Assembly: GCA_034387635.1 (NCBI GenBank)
Contig: JAOANU010000003.1
Span: 1,178,001 to 1,242,000, forward strand
DNA length: 64,000 nucleotides
Direction of reading: 5' to 3'
DNA from: Rhodosporidiobolus odoratus
Taxonomy: Eukaryota > Basidiomycota > Microbotryomycetes > Sporidiobolales > Sporidiobolaceae
This document shows positions 11,673 through 24,000 of the stretch, one piece after another. Positions within the stretch are counted from its first letter, which is position 1, and each line of letters opens with the position of its first letter. The notes below the pieces were generated by a model. That model saw only the letters and a program-made list of their open reading frames with translations. It did not search any database and was not told where the DNA came from. The position numbers were made by a program, and so were the translations under genes.

Positions 11673-14152
11673 TCACCACTTCTCGATCATCTCCGCCAAC
11701 TCTCTCGCCGCCTTCCCCCACTCAACCTTTTGCATCCTCTGAATCTGATACCTAACCCTCGTCTGATCCCCAAACGTATCCGCCCTCGCCTTGATCGTGA
11801 AGTCGTACGTCTTGCCGTGTGCGGCCGCAACCGTTGCAGTGAAAGCATTGTCGTCGTCCTCTTTGAGAGCTTGCATCTCGTCGGCCGTTTTGCCGAAAAT
11901 GTCGGACCCGACTTCGTTGAACCCGCTGACCCAGATTTGGGTCGTGTAGTCGTTAACGCACATGGACAGGATGTAGCTGCGAGTGCGTGCGTGCGTGCAT
12001 GAGCAGGGAACAATCAGGTCAGTACAGTGAACGACACGGAGGAGTCAAGGCCGGAGCTGATCAACGGTAGGTGAGGAGAGTGAACGAACCGGTACTGTGG
12101 CGCCTCGTAGGTCATCTCACACTTCTCACACCTCCAAACATTCTCTCCCTCCATACTCATCTTCTTGTTGCACTTGTCAGTCGGACACGCCGGGTAACTC
12201 AAGTTGTCACTCTTGATGTAGGTGATGGTGGCCCGAGTCGAGAAGTAATCGGGTTTTTCATTCATGCCCAGGTTTTCGTCGACGACGGATTGGAGAGTCT
12301 TGAACGAGTCGGATTTGGGAACGGGAGCAGAGGCACCGCCGCCACCGGCAGAGGTGTGGGAGACGAAAGAGGTAGAGTGACCTGTCGTGTCGTACCTGCT
12401 CGCGGGGATGCACGATCAGCTAAGGGTCCGATTGCGCAGTAACGGTGAACGTGGACGTACCATCCCCTCAGCTCATGCGCCTCCTGAATGTCCGGATCCA
12501 CGGCAACGGTCGAACTCCCACTCACGCTCAGACTCCTTCCTCCGAAATCCCCAACCTTAACCCCCTTGAGCGCAACGATCCCCCCTTCACCCTCATTCCA
12601 GCCCTCCGCCTGCCTACCCCACAACGTAACCCGAACGCTGTACTGACTGCGGTCAACGATGGTGAGTTCACGTTTCTTGATTTGCTTTTGCGTCGCTTTG
12701 GCCGTGATTTCGGTAACTTGGCCATGGTCGGTCACGAGACCGAGCACGTCGCAGGTGGCGTCTTTCTCAAAGTTGGTCAGGTCGGACAGGTCGACAAAGT
12801 CGAACTTGACTTTTGGGACGTTGTCGTCGTTGTCTTCGACCTGTGACGATATTGCCGTCAGCCTCTATTGCCTCGTAAAACGGGGGCAGAAAAAGACTGC
12901 GTACCTCCTCCACCTCAGTGTTGTTCTCAAACATGATCTCGTACTCGTTGTTGAGGTTGCTGAACTGCTTTTTGGCGATGTTGACGCGCGCTTTCGAGAT
13001 GAGGTAAACGTGGCCTTCTTGCAAGATGGGTTCGAGGCGGTCGACGACGGCGTTGAAGCCGGTTGCACGAATCTCCCCCTGTGGAACGCGGCGTTGCAAG
13101 GAAGAGCAGAGGAGAGGGGTACGAGAATGCAGGAATGGTCAGTTGCGAAGGTTGGTGAAAAGAAAGAGGAACACGATAAGGACGAACCGTAGCATCAACA
13201 AGGTTGACGCTGAACAGCTTCCCGTCACCTTTCTGGTTTGACCACGTCCTGATATCACTCTTGACCGTCACGCGCGCCTTGATCGTCCACCTACGATAAT
13301 CCCCCCCAAAGCAAGTTAGTCTCGCTTCGAAAAGCTGCAAGGTATGGGAGAAAGTGGTAGAGAGCGACGCACTTGTTCTGGTATGGACTCAAGCTCTCGA
13401 TAGGGAAAACGGGCGAACCGCCCAAGCTACCACCTCCACCTCCCGACTTTGACGCCGGCGCCCTCTTTGCCGCACTCGTCTTGCTCGCGTTGCTTCCTCC
13501 CCTCCCGACCGGCGCAGCCACCTGAGGCTTGACGTCTTCCTGTTGTTGGTGCTGTTGAGGTTGCTGAGCGGCGGCAGACGTTTGAGGCTGACCAGCAGAT
13601 TCGATGGAAACGGGAGCGCCGAGCTTGTCGGTGCCGTAGGAGAGGTTTTCGATGGAGAGGATGATGACGATCCTATGCGTGAAGACATGTCCCTTGATCA
13701 GCGCTGTGTCGTGCAAGGTCAAGGTGACGAGGATGGTCGGCGAAGAAGAGGGGGCGGCGAGGGAAAACGGCGAACTCACTTGCGGTTTTGGACGACGTTG
13801 ACGGCGTAGGTGGGCAGTTTGACGATGCTGAACTTTTGTACTTCGGGAGTGTCACCGAGAACGAGGTCGTTGAGGCTGGTGGTGAGCATGGCCTGAACAA
13901 AGTGGTCGCCGTCCGAGAGGATGAGGCGGTAGCGGTCGTGACCTTGACCGGTCTGGTTGACCTTTTTGACGCTGAGGACTTGGAGGATGGGTTCTACAGT
14001 GGCGGCATCCTCTGTGCCGTGGTACATTGCGCTGCAGGGCGGAGCATGAGGGTGAGTTGATCGCAACAGTAGGGAGTGGCAGAGGTGGAGGAGAGAGAGA
14101 GGAGAAGAGCGGGAAAAACATACGGGATTGCCCCTTGAGTGAGTGCTTCCAT
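11673..14152 (-). CDS. RFA1: Replication protein A large subunit (RPA70)
   Basis: The first exon, ATG at 14152, reads MEALTQGAI. The OB-F (DBD-F) fold follows with [10 protein letters not shown] and [18 protein letters not shown]. After a Gln/Ser/Pro linker, DBD-A begins at [12 protein letters not shown], then [16 protein letters not shown] and an exon with [22 protein letters not shown] carries [17 protein letters not shown], and [13 protein letters not shown] leads toward DBD-C. The DBD-C zinc motif is visible as [13 protein letters not shown] and WRCEKC. The last exon includes [20 protein letters not shown] and ends EMIEKW. RPA binds single-stranded DNA in replication, repair and recombination. 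All four OB folds are represented and I see no break. It shares a 288-base divergent promoter with the CWF19 gene. Confidence 0.95.
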
Positions 14153-14440
14153 GGTGTATGAGTGTGTCTGATCGAGTCAGAGTACGAGGTGAGCGAGGCT
14201 ACAGTGAGTCGAGATGAGACGCGACTTGAGTCTGTCAAAATCGCCAAACGCGTCCATTCCAAAGTCACTTCCAGAACACACTCTCAAGAGACTCTGGTCC
14301 TATCAGTAGCAATGTAATTGCATAGCATGATTTACCAGCTGGTCAGAGTACGCGTCCAGGGCAGTTTCAAATCTCAAGTGGGGGACTTCGAATTGGCTGA
14401 AGAAAATCAATCTCAGCTTGTTGCTCAACCACCGGTCAAC
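14153..14440. promoter_or_regulatory. Divergent promoter region RFA1 / CWF19
   Basis: 288 bases separate the two opposed start codons. No clear TATA box; nothing else supported. Confidence 0.5.
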
Positions 14441-17009
14441 ATGACAACGCCGGCAGCTCAAAAGGTGCTCGTACTCGGTCCACCTTCGACTGGCATAAAG
14501 ACCTACTTTACCAAACTCGAACAGCTTCAAAAGAAACACTCGTTCAACCTCGTCCTCACCACCGACTTGTTCTCAAACCTCGACAACAACGACGACGAGC
14601 TCAATCAGCTGCTCAGTGGCAATATCAAGATCCCCGTACAGGTCTACGCTGCACAGGGAACCGGCACCTTGCCGGACAAAGTCATCGCAAAGGTCGCTGC
14701 CAGTGAGGAGATCACCACAAACTTGACCGTTCTACGTAAGCACCTCCTCTCTCGTATGATCCCGTAGGAATGTCACTGACTCTCTGCGAGGTGCAGCCAA
14801 ATCGGGTCTCTTGACGCTTGCCTCTGGCCTTCGCATCGCAACCCTCTCCGGCGGTTCTTCCTCATCCGCCAACCCCTTCACCGCGTCTGACATCGCCACC
14901 CTCGTCTCCTCTGTCTCGCCCTCCGCTCCGCCCAACTCGTCCCTCCCCGCGCCCCCTCCCAAACCCGCCGACATCCTCCTCACTTCCCTCTGCCCCTCAT
15001 CGCTGCCGCTGCAGAGCACTGTCTCCCTCACCCCCCTCGAGGGCCGCAAACCCGAGTCGGTATACGCCAAAGAGCTGGATGACGCTGCCTCGGCCGTCAG
15101 GGCGAAATACCACTTCTTCGATGCCCCGGGCAAGTTCTGGGAGAGGGAGGCTTTCCTGTGGCCGGCGCTCGAGGGCGCAGGGGCAGGTGGACCGAGGACC
15201 TTCTGCCGGGCGATTGGTCTCGGAGCGGTCGGAAGCAAGGCTGGAGGAAAGGTGCGTCTGAGACTTCCCTTTCGTCTTGCTTTTCCCCTCTTCTGCGCTT
15301 TCGGCACCCGTTCCCCTTCTGATTCCAGGTCCATCTTCCAGTCTCTCTATGCCTTCAACATCACCCCTTCTGTCCTCCCGACTCCGCCAACATCCTACAC
15401 TCCCTCCCCCTTCCACCCCTCTCAAACCGCCTCTGCCGCACAGACAGCCGCGACTTTGAACGGCTCATCCGGTCCTCGCGGGCTGAAACGACCTGCACCG
15501 GTCAATCCGGAGGATGTCAACGAGATGGGAGTGCCGAATTATATCTTTGCGGGGCAGGGAGGTCAGGGTGGGGAGAGGAAGAAGGGGAGGAATGGTGGAG
15601 GCGAGAGGGGTGGGCCGCCGTGAGTTTGCGCTGTTCCTCCTCGTCTTTCTTCACAGTTTCTCTCCTGCACCTGAAGCGGGTAAGTGCAAATGTGAGTCGC
15701 GGTGAAGCGAAACTGTGACTAACCTCCCTATTGGCGATCTTGCCATCTGGCAATGCAGTGATCACTACACCTGCCACCTCTGCCAGCAGAAGGGTCACTG
15801 GATCCAAGATTGCCCCGAGAAGGAACAACGGGATATGGATCGGGATAGCATGCGAGCTGCGAGGGGCATGAGGGAAGGTGGAGCGGGAGGAAAGCCGATT
15901 AGTCGTGCGTCACCTCTGCCCCCCGTGCCTCCCGTGTCTCTCATGCGTCATGTCACAATCGGGAAGCTGACCTCCTTTCTTTGCTCGCTTCCTGCGCCTC
16001 CAACAGCCGACGATTGCTGGTTCTGTCTTTCCAATCCGAAAGTCACCAAGCATTTGATCGCGAGTATCGGGAGCGAGGTCTACCTCACTCTGCCAAAGGG
16101 TCAGGTCTGCTCTGTGGATTCGAGCCCGGTACCGGGTGGTGGACACGTTTTGCTCATTCCGGTGCGCTTTTTTGCTGGGAGCGGTCCTTCCACGCGCTGC
16201 CCCTTCGGCGGCTAGCACTGGCCCAGTAGTCCTCGGAGTAGAAAGCTCACGCTCCCTGCTTCCCTCGCAGATTGCGCACTACCCAACTCTTCGTTCGATC
16301 CGTGCCGACCTCGCCCCGCCCGTTCTCGAAGAAGTCGAACTGTACAAGCAGGCCCTCAAGAAGTGCTACGCGAGTTTCGGGGCGGAGATGGTTTGCTTCG
16401 AGGTAGCACGAGCTGGTGCAAGAGGTGGACATGCTCATGTTCAGGTGCGTTCGCTTTCGAATCTTCGCGCCCTTTACTGCTGAGTCACAAGTCGGGCGAG
16501 AATTGGCGCTAAAAAGTTCAAGATGGCGCCACACAGATCTGTCCCATCCCCGCCTCTCTCACCTCCGAAGCCTCCTCAACTTTCGAAACCCAAGCCCAGA
16601 AATACGGTTACGACCTCGAAGAGATCACGTCGACTTCGGACTTTTACGCCAAAGCTAACGAGGATGGCAAAGGGTGTGAGTACTTCAAGGTGGATTTGCC
16701 GGATGGACGGAGTTTGGTGCATTGGATAAAGCCGGGTGGGAATAGTGCGCAGCAGCAAGGGGCAGGAGGACCGAAGGGAGGATTTAGTTTGCAGTTTGGA
16801 CGGTGCGTTTCGCCTGGGCTCTTCCCTCTCGTACCCCTTGATGTCGCGATCTAATTGTATGGCCGACGGCGGGCAGTGAGACTCTCGCTATCCTCCTACA
16901 CGCCCCCGACCGCGCCGACTGGAAGAAATGCGTCAAGGACGATCAGGTCGAAAAGAAGGATTGTCAGGAGTTCAAGAAGGCGTTCAAATCGTTTGATCCG
17001 TCTATGTAG
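14441..17009 (+). CDS. DRN1: CWF19/DRN1 family protein (lariat debranching / spliceosome-associated)
   Basis: I start at the ATG at 14441 (MTTPAAQKVLVLGPPSTG); upstream in-frame codons precede a likely leader. The N-terminal part has the metallophosphatase-like fold of CwfJ-family proteins, though its metal ligands look degenerate. A Pro-rich linker contains a CCHC zinc knuckle (CHLCQQKGHWIQDC). The CwfJ_C_1 domain follows, HIT-like (DDCWFCLSNPKVTKHLIASI, GGHVLLIP, then HYPTL and GGHAHVQ). CwfJ_C_2 comes last (KYGYDLEEI, YFKVDLPDG, DWKKCVKDDQVEKKDCQEFK), ending SFDPSM with the stop at 17007-17009. In yeast and human this family (Drn1, CWF19L1) works with the debranching enzyme Dbr1 and late spliceosomes. 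Domain order matches Drn1/CWF19L1 with the zinc knuckle; the choice of symbol is mine. Confidence 0.88.
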
Positions 17010-17314
17010 GAAGTACAGCTGGATGGAGGCTGTTGGACCCAAGCAGGCTTAGCGGGAGCGCAGCGGAAGCGGAATGCAAGTACGCCTCTGTCACATCTTG
17101 ACTTCCCTTTCTTCGATGATGCCCGCTCCTTGCTCTGCTCTTTCTCCTCTGGTGCTTCCGCTTTGTGTCCGTGCAGCGCCCGGTGGATGTTTTCGAACCT
17201 CCTCCTTCGACGTCTGCGAAGCGCCCCACCACCGCGGACATCCCGGTTTCTTGACCTCTTCATCCTGCTCGTCTCGCTGCGCTCCTTCACGACTTGCTTA
17301 CCGTGCTGCACGAC
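17010..17314. other. Short intergenic/leader region with a possible spliced upstream exon
   Basis: It holds the CWF19 3' end and the 5-phosphatase leader. A possible upstream exon begins ATG CAA at 17074, has a GTACGC donor and rejoins after gtgcag at 17176, but its frame meets TGA at 17252. Either it is an untranslated leader with a 27-codon upstream reading frame, or a further intron removes the stop. Confidence 0.4.
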
Positions 17315-20300
17315 ATGACACCGTGGATATCCGACCGGTACAAGGCGGACCCCTTCCCCGTGCCACGATACTACGACACACCTGCTTCTCCCTCGACCAC
17401 TGCTCACCCCTCTCATCATCTCGACTGGCTTCCTCGGCTTCATACATTCAAGCATCACCGCGCTGTCTCTCCCCCTGCGTCATCGGCGTCCTCCTCCCCA
17501 CCTGCCTCTCCGACCTCATCGACTTCTTCCTTTTCCTCGTCCTCGTCTTCACAGCCTCACGTACCCACCACCGCCTCCATCTCAGCCGCTCCTCACAAAT
17601 CCTCGCACTTCCTTCCCGCCCCTCTCGCCCGAATTCAACGCCACATTCGAGCCTCTCGACGAGCTCTCGCCCTCTCCGAAGCTGAAAGCGTCGAACGATT
17701 TCCCGATGCTTCAGGCGCGACCCGGACTAAACCTCTCATTCAAGGTCAGAGGCATTGTATCAGAGCGGTATATTATGGCGACACGGATGAGGTCAGGGTT
17801 AGTGGAAACTTGTTGGCGATTGCAGCCGGGTTTAGGGTAGAGGTTTGGAGTGCTGAGGCGGCGATGGTTGGATGTAAGTCTGTTCTGCTTTTTCAGTTCG
17901 GCCCAGTTTCTGCGTGGACGATTGCTGATCGCATTGCATAGGGATAGATTGCGAAGTAGGACAACATGGCGTGGCAGCGGTCATGGGCGGCAGTCCTTGC
18001 ACGAGTTTGTGCTGGAGTCAGAGCGGACGGTACATTCTCTCACTGCGTTTTTTTCCTTCTCTACCGCTACTCAGCGGTCGCTTCTCGCAGGTACCTATGG
18101 GTAGGTACTCTCGGCGGCGCTCTCTTCGAGTTCGACACTGCACCTTTCACCGCTTCGCCCTCCCCTCTCACGCCATTCCCCTGTGTTGCTCACCGTCAGG
18201 ACGCACACCCCTCCGGTACCCCAATTGTCAAGATCCACCGCGTGGACAGCGACAAAATGTACACCCTCGACTCGTCAGGTCGACTGGTCATCTGGCTCCC
18301 CGATGAAAAATTAGGTCGACTCGTCTCCCTCCACGCCCATTCGAAAGTCTTGCAACTCCCACCTGACTTTGCTTGGGTCGAAGTGCTCGATGGACGGGTT
18401 TGGGCAAGTTGGACGGAGCTTCAAAGGGCGGACGGAGGGCCGAAACATTGCGTGGTGAGGGTTTATGATGTCGATGGACCGAAACCGGTGATGAAAGGGG
18501 AACAGAGGTGGGCCGTGGGCATCTCGGATCAGAGCTTGGGAAGAGTCACGAGCGCTTGCATAGTGCCGAGTCATCCTGGGTTTGCGTTCCTTGGGCATGA
18601 GTGCGCTCGATTTTCGCCTCTTTTCTAGGTCATCGCACCAGCTGACGTCGCCTCGTCGTGCGCAGTTCCGGGCACATCTCGGTATGCAAGGAAGATGGCA
18701 GCAAGATGCTCGAGATTGTCAAGGTATCGCTCGCAAAGGTTACAGCAGTTTGCGGCCCGTCCCGGTACCTCTGGATCGGTTATTCCGAGTAAGCCCCCCC
18801 ATTTTCCTGCGTCTGGGACAGTATGCTTACCGTATATATTTGGGCAGTGGCATGGTCGACGTCATGGATGTAGCAGGCGGAGCGGACTGGCCTGTCAACT
18901 GGCGGGTCGTCAAGCGGTTCCGAGCCCATTCGAGCGCAGTGGTCACGCTGCAGCTCGACTCTACGTCCTTATGGACGGTGTGTTCCGTTCCTCTTTTCTG
19001 GTGGGAAGTGCTGCGCTGATACCAACCCTGATCTGTAGGCTTCTTCCCTTCGCGTGATGAGCTCGGGGGCGGACTTGAAAATCAAGTTTTGGGTAAGCCT
19101 GCGTCGGTCTCCCAGGTCATGTGTCTTGCTCACCCCGACCACCCGTGCAGGACGGCTTACTGCGGGATGACTGGCTCGGTACGTCCAACTCGCTTAATCG
19201 GACTCTGACCTTCCTAACCCGCCCGTTCTTCCACCAGTCAAACGCATGTCCTCCGTCATCGACTCTTATTGCACTTTCACCCCTCTTAAGCTCGGTATCT
19301 TCACCTGGAACACGGACGGACAGAGTCCAGATTTGCTGCAAAGCAAGGGGAAGGAGAACCAGACTCTGCTGCAGAGCTTTCTTGGCTCGCTTGACAATCC
19401 GGATCTGGTGGTCTTCAATTTCCAGGAGGTGCGCGTTCTACGCAGTCTGCCTATGACGTCCCGCTGACGACCTTGATGTTACAGCTCATCGACCTGTCCG
19501 ACCTCACCCTTGCCGCCCGTTTGTCGACCATCCTATACATCCATCTTGTTACAGCACTCAAGTATAGTCCTTGCAGGTACCATCCTCTTCGCCACCCAAA
19601 AGCACGACGTTACCGGGCGATATCGTCATTGGCACGCAGTACTCATCGACGCTGTCAAGCTGCACCTGGGGGCAGACTTCAAGCTCGTCCAGGAGACCAA
19701 GCTTGTTGGTGTATGCCTTCCTTCCCTCGGAATCGAAGATTGGACGGAGCGCTGACGAGTACTTTGATTAACAGCTGTACCAGGTTGTTTTCGCCAAGAA
19801 GAGCGTCAAGAATCAAATTCGGAATCTCGCGTCACATCGTATCAAGGTAAGCATCTTCTGGCTGCTCATCTGTGAACCGATCTGATATATCTCTTCTGAT
19901 CTGCACAGGCTGGCTTCGACGAGGTCTACGGAAACAAGGTGACTTCTTGCCCGCCGTCAAGTCTGGTTCCGCTTCATACTGATGCGATACTCATACAGGG
20001 CTCCATCATGACCCGCCTCGTGATCAACGACTCCTCCTTCTGCTTCGTCAATTCCCACCTTGCTGCGGGAAAAACGCATCCGGCCGAGCGAGAGCGAGAC
20101 TTGATTACCATTCTTGACGGTCGGGCTGGCTTCCCCCGGCCAAGCGCAAACACCCAACACGCGTATATCGGAGGAGGAGATGGCACGACCGTCTCGGATT
20201 GCGAGATGGTCTTTTTCGCTGGTGCATTCCTCTCGACTTCAACCTTCCTCTCCGCATCCTGACTCAACCACTTGTTCCTACAGGCGACCTCAATTTCCGC

Positions 20301-20826
20301 ATCGACATGCCTCGACAACAAGTCCTCGACACTATTTCTCACGCCCCTTCACCTCAGAAAGCCATCTCCACCCTCCTCCCCCACGACGAACTCACAACCC
20401 TGCGCAAAACCAACCCTTCCTTCCGCCTACGATCTTTCCAAGAAGCGCCTATCTGTTTCTTTCCGACCTACAAGTACGACCACTTCTCGAACGAATACGA
20501 TACCAGCGCAAAGCAGAGGACACCGTCTTGGTGTGATCGGGTTCTTTGGAGGTCGGAACGGAAAGAGAGCGTCAAACCTGTCAGCTACGGGCGGTTTGAG
20601 GCAAACATATCAGATCATCGGGTGAGCGTTCTTTCGCCTGTGCTCAGTAGTGGGGAAAGCTGACTCGTCCCACGTTCAGCCTGTCGCTGCTATTTTTGAG
20701 GTGCAGGTTAGGAAGGTCGACCCGCTTCGTTCAGAATGGGCATATCGAGATGCGGTTCACGCATGGGCTACCGAGGCAGAGAAGCTACTGCAGACGGCAC
20801 GAACGTATTATCCGCCAGAAGCTTAG
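17315..20826 (+). CDS. Inositol polyphosphate 5-phosphatase with N-terminal beta-propeller-like region
   Basis: The first clear coding ATG is 17315 (MTPWISDRYKADPF). A Ser/Pro-rich leader is followed by WD/propeller-like blades: LIQGQRHCIRAVYYGD, NLLAIAAGFRVEVW, LWVGTLGGALFEFD, VDSDKMYTLDSSGRLVIW, and HSSAVVTLQLDSTSLWT. The C-terminal half is the DNase-I-like 5-phosphatase fold: LGIFTWNTDGQ, PDLVVFNFQE, FCFVNSHLAAGK, the signature FFAGDLNFRI, then TPSWCDRVLW and ISDHRPVAAIFEV. These contain the catalytic Asn/Asp/His residues of Mg-dependent phosphoinositide or inositol-phosphate 5-phosphatases. It ends TYYPPEA with the stop at 20824-20826. It has no Sac1 domain, so it is not a synaptojanin (Inp51-53) type; the propeller arrangement resembles plant 5PTase12-14 and some fungal proteins. 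About ten introns. The 5' end is uncertain. Confidence 0.85.
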
Positions 20827-21038
20827 ACCTGCAACCGGCTGTTGTCCTGAGCACTTATCGTTTGTTTTCTCCCCTTCTTCACCCTGCTTTGCGAGTGGCC
20901 TACAGTTGAGGCCGAATGGGATAACGATAGGCATAGCAACGAAGAAGCCGAGACAGAAGGGAACGAGTATCTACGCCTGCTTATGCTAAATCAAGACCTG
21001 CGAATAACGAAGAAAGGGGTTGCTAGCTACTTTTGATC

Positions 21039-24000
21039 CTACATCCACCCTCCCTGATGCTGATGCTGATGAGAATGAGAGTGTTGCTGATAGTACTCTT
21101 GGGTATGCGACGGATACTGCTCGTAACCCTGAACTGGCTCGTACTGCCCCTGCTGCGAGTAGTGCGCAATTTCCGCATTTCCTGCCCCTTCTCCGTCCAC
21201 GGCGCCGTAAGACCATTCCTGGCCTGCCGGAGCGTGCGAGCCATGCATAGGCGCTGCGCTGAACGAGTGGTCCGCGATTGCGGCGTCCCCACTTAATCCC
21301 ATCACCGGCGATGCAGTTCCTCCCGTCGGAAGGTTGGCGAGCAATGCGAGAGCTTGCTCATCGAGCGGTTCGAGGTCGAGCGTTGCGGCAGTCGGATCTG
21401 AGCCGGGGAAGGGCTGAGCATGGGCTGAAGGTATCGAGGGGTACTGCCCGGTCGGATGAGGAGGAGGGGCATAAGACGACGTAGGAGTCGCAAGTTCCAT
21501 GGGCTGACCCGCATACCCAACGATAGGCGCCACGTAGGAGTCCGTAGGCGTCTTCACTCGATCTACACGAGGCCCATACCCGCCCGGGTACGAATGCGTG
21601 GGAGTAGTCCCGCCCCTCGAGTGGTCCAAGTACTCGCCCGAAGCCTGGACGTAGGACGACGCCGTAGGCGTACTGACGTCCATGGCTTGGGTCGCGTAGT
21701 CGACTCCGGGATGGGCGTAGGATGATGCGGTCGGCGTAGACGCGTCCACTCGCTGATTTGCTAGCCAAGCGGGCAACTGAGGATCTTGCGTCTCGTAGGT
21801 CGACGCGGTCGAGGAGGGATATACAGCCGAGCTGACGTCGGAAAAGGAGGTCGTGTGAGCTGAGGACGTAGCGGGGTAGGCGTACTGTCCAGCGGCGTAC
21901 AGGTCGGACGAGGTCGTAGGTGTGGCGCGAGGAGCGGCGTAAGAGGCGGACGGATCCCAGGAATCCTGGGCATGGTAGGATCCGGAGGGATCCCAGGTCT
22001 CTTGCGCAGAGTAAGAGGTCGAGGCATCCCAGGCTTGGTGTTGCTCGGGGTAAGGGCCGTGAGCGGTGTCGACAGAAGAAGAAGGGTATGATGTGTAGAG
22101 GGCGTCTTGCGGGGTGTATGCGGCTTGTTGCGGTGGCAATTGCTGCTCATGCGGCTGAATCGGAGGAACAATCGAAGGGTATGTCTGCGGTGCGGACGTC
22201 GAGGTATAAATCGGTGGTGGTAGAGTCGTAGGGACTGCGGGAGCGGCCTGATACGCGCCATGGGAAGAACGGGGGAGGGTAACTGGGTATGAATAGCCGG
22301 AATCGGTGGTGCCTGATAGAGGGTATACGGATTCGGAGTAATCCTGGTAGACCTGCTGCATAAGTTGCGGGTAGGGCTGATGCGACTCCTGGAAATGCGA
22401 GTGAGACAAAGCGGCATGTGAAGGTATTGCTGCTGGAGCGGATGGCTGCAGGTAAGAGGACGGAGTGCGCGAGTGCGGGTGTGGGTGCGAGTGCGATTGG
22501 GGATACTGCCGGTAGACTGGCGGAGCGGAAGGTACTGAGGGTCGACTCGGAGGTGCAGAAGGAGGAGGCGGAGCCGCTGTTGCCGCTTTCTGCTGAGCGA
22601 GACGAGCTCGTTTCGCCGAAGGCGTCGACGCTTGAAGGGCCTGTGATATCGATTGACCCTTTGCGAAGATAGCTGAAGGTTTGGGAAATCGGAGAGGCGC
22701 GGCGGCGGCTTCCAGCTGCGCCTGTACTGGCGAGATGGTCTTGTTCCGCGCACCCGACGACCCGGAAGACCTGGAAGATCCGGAGGCAGCAGACGGACGT
22801 TTGCCAACCAACGCGCCGTGTAGCGAGCCAGAAGTACTGGCTGTGGACGTCGAGGCGATTGAGGAAGAGCGCGACTTCTCCGAGAGGTAGCCAGACGCAC
22901 TCGAAGGCGCAGGCGGCAGCTTGTCTGTCAGGCGTCACGCACAGTCAGTACCGCAGAGATGAGTACCCAACTCGAGGAATGTGCACATACCGTCGGGGCT
23001 AGCGAAGGCGTTGAGGAAAGACCAGTCCTCCTTGACTGCAGAAAGAAAGGTTCAGCCAACCGGATAAACATGCGATCGAAGGAAGGCACATACACTCTTT
23101 CTCCTCCTTCTGCTTGCCCTTGAACATCGCCAACGGTCTCAACAACGACTTATAAGGCGGCGGCTTATTCTTGGCAGCTTCCTGCGCTCTGATCTGCGCC
23201 TCAACCGCCGCCTTCCTCCTCTCCTTCCTAGTCTCGCCTTTTGGCGAGAGCGAATTCGAGTAGGTCGGCGGTGCGGTCCGAACTGCTTTGCCGTCGACCA
23301 TGACGACGCCCGGCGGAGGAGGGTACGGGGGAGCTGGTAATGGAGCGCCAGCGATGAGGGTCAGGCCGCCGGAGAGACCGGTGTAGAGTTGGTAGGCGGA
23401 CCCGCTGGACCAAGAACAGAGGGAGAGGAGCTGGAGAAGGCTGTTATCACAAGTCTTGAGCTCAAATCACTGAACCTCAGGGAAGGTGAGAAAAAGGCTC
23501 ACATCTGCCCCGCATCGACCCCTATCCCAAGCTCCCTGCACAGTTCTGCTGCCATCCGTGATTCTGCGTTTCTCAAACTTGTCCAGCTCGTGCAAACTTC
23601 CAAGACATCCACCAGCCGTTTCGCAAACTCAAGACAGCTCGTCTCGGTAGCATGCCTCGCCAGCTCAGTAGCGAGCACAAAGGCCTGCTGTACGCGTCGA
23701 TGGGACGTGGTATAAGCCTGGAGTAAGGCGGGAGAGGGAGGTTGCGGAACAGTTGGAGGGTTGCCGTTACCGGTCCCTGCTTTTGGGCTCTGGGAAGCGA
23801 GGAAGCACTCGATTACGCGCTGATGGGCGAGGAGATCGAGGCGAAGGAGGGAGCGGCGATAGGAGTTCAGGAGGCCGAACAGGTCAAAGGCGCGGTAGGC
23901 GTGGTCGAGTGGTTCGGGGAGGGCGGGAAGGGTCACGATAACGTGCGCTGCCGCGGCGAGGAAGGCGTAAGAGGAATCGAGAGCAGTATAGAAGGGTAAA

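Noticed and set aside
10306..11721. 471-codon frame on the minus strand
   Set aside because: Overlaps the kexin prodomain in another frame and runs into the poly(T) tract; no domain.
21761..22900. 379-codon Arg/Pro/Leu-rich frame on the minus strand
   Set aside because: Frame shadow of the transcription factor tail; composition is not protein-like and it has no splice continuity.
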